Shown here: piece by piece, positions 44,221 to 48,538 of the stretch
Layout of the letters: each line of letters starts with the position of its first letter
How positions within the stretch are numbered: the stretch's first letter is position 1
Source of the DNA: Ignavibacteria bacterium
Lineage (GTDB): Bacteria > Bacteroidota > Ignavibacteria > Tepidaquicellales > Tepidaquicellaceae
Direction: 5' to 3'
Assembly (NCBI GenBank): GCA_019694675.1
Contig: JAIBBK010000042.1
Span: 1-48,538 of the forward strand
Length of the DNA stretch: 48,538 nt
Made by a program: the position numbers and the translations under genes
The notes under the pieces: model-generated
The model's database searches: none
What the model was told of the DNA's origin: nothing
What the model saw: the letters and a program-made list of their open reading frames with translations, nothing else

Positions 44221-44844
44221 ATGACATTCAAATACCTCCTGTGGTTCATATTGATTTCCGGCCTGGGAGGTATTGCTTTTTCTCAGCAGATGCCTGAAGG
44301 CAATTCAAGGATCGCCGGGAGGCTGATAGCAGAAGGAGTTACAAGCCTGACCAACAAGCTGATGAAGCTCGGTGATGAAAAGTTGTATGTGTTCTTGTTT
44401 GACGAATCCAACCCTGAAGCTGAATATATTGCACAGTATGTGCGATCGGGGCTTCAGGGTTTTAAAGTTATATGGGGGGAGAAGTTTGACAGTGCGAATT
44501 ATGTCCTTACAATGAAGAACGCCGTGCTGGATGTTGATTACCTCTCATACAGTTCCGATAACATTGCAGGAACAAAGCGAATTGAGAGGCGGGTAAAGGC
44601 AGGCTTTGGTGTTTATGTTACGGTTCCGGGAAATGCAATAGCCGTAGACTCGGTCATATTTTCCAGGTCCGGCAAGGATTATATAGAAGCACAAAACCTC
44701 TCGGTGATTGAAGACAGCGGCGCACCGTTTCTCAGCGGTAAACTTCCGGATGAGGGCTCCGTGAGTTCAGTTGTGGTTCCTGCAGTGATGATAGGGTTAT
44801 CAGCCGCAGCAATAATTTTGTTTTTCACTATAAGAAGCAAATGA
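44221..44844 (+). CDS. Uncharacterised envelope protein with signal peptide and C-terminal membrane anchor
   Basis: A 207-residue protein. An N-terminal signal sequence ('MTFKYLLWFILISGLGGIAF' then SQQ) precedes a soluble domain of about 155 residues ('LMKLGDEKLYVFLFDES', 'ADYVRSGLQ'-like 'AQYVRSGLQGFKVIWG'), and a C-terminal helix (about 183-203) ends in RSK, so the domain is anchored in the inner membrane and faces the periplasm. I know no family for it. It starts one base after gdhA and overlaps bamD by four bases (ATGA), so a tie to outer-membrane assembly is more likely than to glutamate metabolism. Confidence 0.75.
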   Translation: MTFKYLLWFILISGLGGIAFSQQMPEGNSRIAGRLIAEGVTSLTNKLMKLGDEKLYVFLFDESNPEAEYIAQYVRSGLQGFKVIWGEKFDSANYVLTMKNAVLDVDYLSYSSDNIAGTKRIERRVKAGFGVYVTVPGNAIAVDSVIFSRSGKDYIEAQNLSVIEDSGAPFLSGKLPDEGSVSSVVVPAVMIGLSAAAIILFFTIRSK

Positions 44845-45629
44845 CATTAAGAAAGAAATTCAGCAATACGGTTTTGGCAATGTCCGGCGCATTCAGACTG
44901 ATGACAGCCGTTACATTGGCCGTACTGATCGCCTCATGCTCTTCAGGTTCAAAACGGGAATTATCCGACAATCCTGAATCAGCTTACCTTCTTGCAAAAT
45001 CAAGCTATGACAAGCAGGATTACATAGATGCAATTGATCAGTTCTCCGTAATAAAGCTGAGATACTCCGGAAGCAGCATTATCGACAAGACGATCTATTA
45101 CCTCGGCATGAGCTATTACAAGAACGAAGAGTACATACTTGCCGTTTACGAATTCGAAACACTTATCAAAAGCTATCCGACCAGTTCGCTTGTGGAAGAT
45201 GCTTACTTCTATTCCGCAATGTGCTATTACAAGTTATCTCCCGACTTCTCCCTTGACCAGACATACACTAAGCTCGCGCTCACATCATTTCAGGACTATG
45301 TCGAGCTTTTCCCCGAAAGCAAGAACAGGGCGGCTTCAGAGGCAAAGATAAAGGAGATGAAGGACAAGCTCGCATACAAGCTTTTCAAGAGCGCGGAGAT
45401 GTATTACGATCTGGGAAATTACAAGTCATCAATTGTGTATTATGACTATGTGCTTGATGAGTTCTTTGATTCAAACTACGCAGACGATGCTCTTTACGGC
45501 AAGATTCAGGCTCTCATAAAAAAGAAAATGTTTAAGGAAGCGTCTGCCGAGATCTCAAGGTTTGAAAAGAGATTCACAACAAGTCCGCTTTTGCCGAGAG
45601 TGAAAAATCTAAAAACAAAGACCGCATGA
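44841..45629 (+). CDS. bamD: Outer-membrane assembly lipoprotein BamD
   Basis: A 262-residue lipoprotein. The lipobox is 'LIASC' with the lipidated Cys at about 33. Five TPR-like repeats follow ('AYLLAKSSYDKQDYIDAIDQ', 'YYLGMSYYKNEEYILAVYEF', 'KLFKSAEMYYDLGNYKSSIV'), the BamD plan. BamD is the essential partner of BamA in inserting barrel proteins into the outer membrane. The N-terminus before the lipobox is long (32 residues); a shorter start at Met15 or Met21 is possible. It overlaps the genes on both sides by four bases. Confidence 0.9.
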   Translation: MTLRKKFSNTVLAMSGAFRLMTAVTLAVLIASCSSGSKRELSDNPESAYLLAKSSYDKQDYIDAIDQFSVIKLRYSGSSIIDKTIYYLGMSYYKNEEYILAVYEFETLIKSYPTSSLVEDAYFYSAMCYYKLSPDFSLDQTYTKLALTSFQDYVELFPESKNRAASEAKIKEMKDKLAYKLFKSAEMYYDLGNYKSSIVYYDYVLDEFFDSNYADDALYGKIQALIKKKMFKEASAEISRFEKRFTTSPLLPRVKNLKTKTA

Positions 45630-46111
45630 ACGAACCGAAGACCGTAACACACTCCATTGTGGAAATGATCGAGCTTGTTCTGCCGAACGACACAAACGTG
45701 CTTGGCAATCTTCTCGGAGGCAGACTTATGCACTGGATTGACATTGCTGCGGCTCTCTCCGCCGCGAGGCACAGCAACCTCGTATCCGTAACGGCGGCTG
45801 TGGACAATCTCGTATTTCATCATCCCGTAAAGCTCGGCAACATTGTAACTCTGAAGGCATCCGTCAACAGGGCATTCAACAGTTCTATGGAAGTGGGTGT
45901 AAGGGTTGAGGTTGAAGACATTAGCACAGGCGAAGTGAAACATTCGAACAGCGCCTATCTCACATTTGTGGGACTGGACAAAGAAACAAAACAGCCTGCG
46001 AAAGTGCCTCAGATAGTTCCGGAGACCGATGAACAGAAGCGGCGTTACGAGCAGGCACTCATAAGGCGCAAGCAGAGGCTCAGCGAAAAGCACGGCATCA
46101 TACAGCAGTGA
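45626..46111 (+). CDS. Hotdog-fold acyl-CoA thioesterase (YciA/ACOT type)
   Basis: A 161-residue acyl-CoA hydrolase. It opens with 'VLPNDTNVLGNLLGGRLMHW', then IDIAAALSA, the signature of the YciA/brown-fat-type branch, in which the Asn and Asp near the turn form the active site. 'VDNLVFHHPVKLGNIVTLKA' is the hotdog helix-strand region. It hydrolyses acyl-CoA of unknown chain length. It overlaps bamD by four bases (ATGA). The C-terminal 35 residues are basic and Gln-rich, without known domain. Confidence 0.92.
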   Translation: MNEPKTVTHSIVEMIELVLPNDTNVLGNLLGGRLMHWIDIAAALSAARHSNLVSVTAAVDNLVFHHPVKLGNIVTLKASVNRAFNSSMEVGVRVEVEDISTGEVKHSNSAYLTFVGLDKETKQPAKVPQIVPETDEQKRRYEQALIRRKQRLSEKHGIIQQ

Positions 46112-46150
46112 AACATTCCGCATAAAAACATTCCACTTCATCCGGATCCC

Positions 46151-46783
46151 ATGGCTGCTCTAAGCATTCACACAAAAGATCTTACAAAGAAATATTCCGG
46201 AAAGACAATTTTCAAAAACATCAGTTTTGAGCTTTCATCAGGAGATTCGGCAGTGATCGTAGGCAGGAACGGGTCGGGCAAGTCAACACTCATGAAGATA
46301 ATCGCAGGCATCATCAGCCCTTCTTCGGGAACCATGTCATTCATGAACAACGGAAACAAAGTTGAATTTCATGACGTGAAGAGGAAGCTGGGATTTGTTT
46401 CGCCTTATCTGAATCTGTATGACGAGCTTTCCGCGATCGAAAATCTCAGGTTGTTCTCAGGCCTGAAATCTGACAGCGCGGCCGGTGATGAGGGGCTTGT
46501 CTCCTTGCTTGAGCTGACAGGGCTTGCGGACCGAAGGAATGACGAAGTGAAGACCTATTCATCCGGGATGAAGCAGAAGCTCAAGATAGCATTTGCCATG
46601 CTGAATGAGCCGGAACTGCTAATGCTGGACGAACCCAGGTCAAATCTCGATAAGAGCGGCATAGAGACAATGGAGAGAATAGCGGAGATGCAGAAGGGCA
46701 AAGGGATCCTGATAATAGCCACGAACGACGAAGATGACCTGAAGCTTTGCAGTAAGCGCATTAACATTGAGGAGCACAAATGA
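46151..46783 (+). CDS. ccmA: Heme exporter ATP-binding subunit CcmA
   Basis: A 210-residue ABC ATPase. It shows Walker A 'VGRNGSGKSTLMKI', signature 'YSSGMKQKLKIAFAM', and Walker B 'LLMLDEPRSNLD'. The identification as CcmA rests on overlap with ccmB and on ccmC, ccmD and ccmE downstream. In System I cytochrome c maturation CcmA with CcmB and CcmC releases heme-loaded CcmE in the periplasm. It starts 39 bp after the thioesterase gene and overlaps ccmB by four bases. Confidence 0.88.
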   Translation: MAALSIHTKDLTKKYSGKTIFKNISFELSSGDSAVIVGRNGSGKSTLMKIIAGIISPSSGTMSFMNNGNKVEFHDVKRKLGFVSPYLNLYDELSAIENLRLFSGLKSDSAAGDEGLVSLLELTGLADRRNDEVKTYSSGMKQKLKIAFAMLNEPELLMLDEPRSNLDKSGIETMERIAEMQKGKGILIIATNDEDDLKLCSKRINIEEHK

Positions 46784-47454
46784 AGAGCAGGTTTCTGAAC
46801 AATGTGAAGCTTGTGTTTCTCAAGGATATCCGTTCGGAGCTAAGGACAAGGTATGTCATTAATTCTCTCCTTATGTTTGTCCTTGTCACAATTTCCATCA
46901 TACGCTTTGCAATAGGAGATGAGAAACTGGAGGATGAACTTCTGACCGGACTGCTCTGGATTGCCGTATTCTTTTCAGCTTCGGGCGGGCTTTCAAGGAC
47001 ATTTGTGAAGGAAGAAGAAAAGGAGACCTCGGCCGCCCTGAAACTGACTGCCGGCCCGGCTGAGATCTTCACCGGAAAACTGCTGTTCAATCTTGTGCTC
47101 ACTTTTGTTCTGAACTTCTTCATACTTGTACTTTTCATTCTGATCACGGGATATACAATCAAGAACCCCGGCCTGTTCATGGTGGTAATGTCGCTGGGAA
47201 ACATCGGCCTTGTGGCGGCATCCACGATCATTGCGGCGATAATCTCCAAAGCCAATTCAAAGGGAACGCTTTATCCCGTGCTTTCCTTTCCCGTGCTTCT
47301 CCCGCTTTTGTTAACGGTGATCAACGCAACCAAACTGGCATCTGCCGGCATAGATACAAAGGAGATAGCCGGAGAGTTTCTGATACTGGTATCTTATAAC
47401 GCGGTGGTGGTAACTGTTTCGCTTATGCTGTTTCCTTTTGTCTGGGAGGACTGA
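46780..47454 (+). CDS. ccmB: Heme exporter membrane subunit CcmB
   Basis: A 224-residue protein with six membrane helices, of the CcmB family: 'VFLKDIRSELRTRYVINSLL' at the start and 'GGLSRTFVKEEEKETSAALK' in the cytoplasmic loop are family landmarks. It is the permease half of the CcmAB ABC module. The last codons (W-E-D) read TGGGAGGAC and double as a strong ribosome site for the small ORF that follows. Encoded four bases into the end of ccmA. Confidence 0.9.
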   Translation: MKSRFLNNVKLVFLKDIRSELRTRYVINSLLMFVLVTISIIRFAIGDEKLEDELLTGLLWIAVFFSASGGLSRTFVKEEEKETSAALKLTAGPAEIFTGKLLFNLVLTFVLNFFILVLFILITGYTIKNPGLFMVVMSLGNIGLVAASTIIAAIISKANSKGTLYPVLSFPVLLPLLLTVINATKLASAGIDTKEIAGEFLILVSYNAVVVTVSLMLFPFVWED

Positions 47455-47458
47455 CTAA

Positions 47459-47623
47459 ATGCATTGGTTGAATGACTATTTTGGATTATGTTTGAAATAC
47501 AAATTGCATGCCGTGTCAGGAGTGTTCATATTGTCACCGGGTAGGATCAGGTATGAGTATCTTCCGGGCAGTTCAGAGGCAATAGCTGAAATTGAACCGA
47601 ATCAGAAGCGGCAGGTGAAATGA
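47459..47623 (+). CDS. Small ORF between ccmB and ccmC (54 codons)
   Basis: ATG at 47459 opens a 54-codon frame (MHWLNDYFGLCLKYKLHAV...) that closes at 47623, just 19 bp before ccmC. A GGGAGGA ribosome site lies within the last codons of ccmB, nine bases from the ATG. The predicted peptide has no membrane segment and no known domain; it has one cysteine and two histidines (H2, H17), and a basic C-terminus (NQKRQVK). It may be a real small protein of the operon or a remnant; codon use looks less regular than in ccmB and ccmC. Confidence 0.4.
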   Translation: MHWLNDYFGLCLKYKLHAVSGVFILSPGRIRYEYLPGSSEAIAEIEPNQKRQVK

Positions 47624-47642
47624 AAGCAAGTAATCTAATTCA

Positions 47643-48305
47643 ATGAACAGGATCTACGAATATTCCGTATTCATAATCATCGCTTTAGTGATCTTCGCCG
47701 GCATAGTTCTTCCTATCCCGGACATTCCTGCATTGGGAGACAAGGCAAGGGTGCTGTATTTTCATGTTCCAATGTCATGGATCTCGGTCGTGGCGTTTAC
47801 AATGTCGCTGTGGTATGCTGTAAGATATCTTAGGACGAAGAACATAGATTACGACATAAAGTCATTTTCGGCCTCACAGCTTGGCTTTCTGTTCTGCATA
47901 CTTGCAACAGCCACCGGTTCGCTTTGGGCAAAGTTCAACTGGGGTTCATTCTGGAACTGGGACCCGAGGCAGACATCCATATTCATACTGCTGATGATCT
48001 ACGGAGCGTATTTTGCGCTGCGGTCGGCAATTGATTCTGAAGAACAGAAGGCCAGATTGTCATCCGTGTACGCGATCGTTGCAGGCATTACAATGCCGTT
48101 CTTCATCTTCATAATGCCCAGGCTGGTCGAAACGCTTCATCCCGACCCGATAATAAACAACTCCGGAAAGATCAACATGGACACAAGCATGCTGATAATT
48201 TTTCTGACTTCACTTCTGGGCTTTACGATGTTATTTTTCTGGGTGCTGAACATGAAGACCAGGCTTGAGTTCATCAAATACAAAATCTCATCAAACTCTG
48301 ACTAA
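47643..48305 (+). CDS. ccmC: Heme-handling membrane protein CcmC
   Basis: A 220-residue protein with six membrane helices and the tryptophan-rich heme-handling motif 'WGSFWNWDPRQTSIFILLMI' (the WWD signature), with flanking periplasmic histidines in 'VLYFHVPMSWISVV' and 'VETLHPDPI'. CcmC hands heme to the chaperone CcmE. The stop is 5 bp before the ccmD-like gene. Confidence 0.94.
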   Translation: MNRIYEYSVFIIIALVIFAGIVLPIPDIPALGDKARVLYFHVPMSWISVVAFTMSLWYAVRYLRTKNIDYDIKSFSASQLGFLFCILATATGSLWAKFNWGSFWNWDPRQTSIFILLMIYGAYFALRSAIDSEEQKARLSSVYAIVAGITMPFFIFIMPRLVETLHPDPIINNSGKINMDTSMLIIFLTSLLGFTMLFFWVLNMKTRLEFIKYKISSNSD

Positions 48306-48310
48306 ACTGC

Positions 48311-48439
48311 ATGTACGATTTTCTTGAAACAAACTCGATGTATGTAGTGCTTCTGATTGTTATGATAATCTGGATCGGATTGTTCGGATATCTGAGGAGC
48401 ATGAGCAAGCAACTTAAAAAACTGGAAACAAAAGAATAA
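48311..48439 (+). CDS. ccmD: CcmD-like small membrane protein
   Basis: A 42-residue protein (MYDFLETNSMYVVLLIVMII...) with a single membrane helix (about 11-29) and a basic C-terminus rich in Lys (KQLKKLETKE). This is the plan of CcmD, which links CcmE to the CcmABC complex. It lies between ccmC and ccmE, in the usual CcmD position. Sequence in this family is poorly conserved, so position and topology carry the call. Confidence 0.85.
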   Translation: MYDFLETNSMYVVLLIVMIIWIGLFGYLRSMSKQLKKLETKE

Positions 48440-48443
48440 CAAC

Positions 48444-48538
48444 ATGTCAAAAAAAGCAAAAATGATCACAGGGCTTATTATAGTCCTGGTGTTTGTGGGT
48501 GTCGGCTTCATGTCATTCATGGACAGCAAGATCGAATA
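48444..48538 (+). CDS. ccmE: Heme chaperone CcmE, N-terminal part (cut by window end)
   Basis: Only the first 31 codons are visible: a basic start (MSKKAKM), one membrane helix (about 8-24, 'MITGLIIVLVFVGVGFMSF') and the start of the periplasmic part (MDSKIE). This matches the signal-anchor of CcmE, the chaperone that carries heme on a conserved His (or Cys), which would lie beyond the window. It begins 4 bp after ccmD. Confidence 0.82.
   Translation, partial: MSKKAKMITGLIIVLVFVGVGFMSFMDSKIE

Overview
The window looks like part of a chromosome from a Gram-negative member of the Bacteroidota/Ignavibacteria-Chlorobi group. This is an inference from gene content: LptD, an LptF/G-type permease and BamD-type envelope genes, a homodimeric pyruvate dehydrogenase E1, a secreted FG-GAP/dockerin protein, and several candidate promoters of the Bacteroidetes form (TTTG, about 20 bases, TAnnTTTG). 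Clear Shine-Dalgarno sequences precede some genes (tatA, the CBS gene), which fits the Ignavibacteria side better than Bacteroides. Gene density is high apart from two repeat-filled gaps at 26.4-27.5 kb and 33.1-33.75 kb.

Region by region. 1-3.4 kb: the tail of an unknown membrane protein, then purS-purQ, tatA and gatA on the + strand. 3.4-9 kb, - strand: a PhoR/PhoB-like two-component pair, a Gfo/Idh/MocA oxidoreductase, a 4.5S-type SRP RNA gene (6317-6412) with its own T-run terminator, an LptF/G permease and Kbl. 9.3-13.2 kb: nth and a KdsC-like phosphatase on +, then a PAP2 phosphatase, a DinB-like protein and a class I aminotransferase on -. 13.4-19.2 kb: pyruvate dehydrogenase aceE-aceF on +, with arfB and lpdA convergent. 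19.5-20.8 kb: an outer-membrane barrel-like gene broken by one frameshift and closed by a strong terminator. 20.8-26.3 kb, - strand: a CBS protein, a ChlI/MoxR-like ATPase, lptD and dapF.

26.4-33.75 kb is the accessory part. A very large secreted protein with 14 FG-GAP repeats (enough for two seven-bladed propellers), an Fn3-like section and a dockerin lies next to an unrecognised 489-residue protein. The flanks carry an 84-bp palindromic repeat family (in opposite orientations in the two gaps), a 21-bp minisatellite, a 7-bp microsatellite, a REP-like palindrome and a decayed copy of the dockerin tail.

33.75-42.7 kb, - strand: biotin carboxylase and its biotin carrier, a PrsW-type membrane protease, a flippase fused to a family 2 glycosyltransferase, two more glycosyltransferases, nadD and a Yip1-family membrane protein. 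42.9-48.5 kb, + strand: glutamate dehydrogenase, an unknown envelope protein, BamD, a hotdog thioesterase, then a cytochrome c maturation (System I) operon ccmA-ccmB-small ORF-ccmC-ccmD-ccmE, with ccmE cut by the window end.

The points most worth following are the flippase-glycosyltransferase fusion within a surface-glycan operon, the 84-bp palindromic repeat family, the 54-codon ORF inside the ccm operon, the structured RNA-like segment before the ATPase gene, the frameshifted porin-like gene and the dockerin tail remnant.
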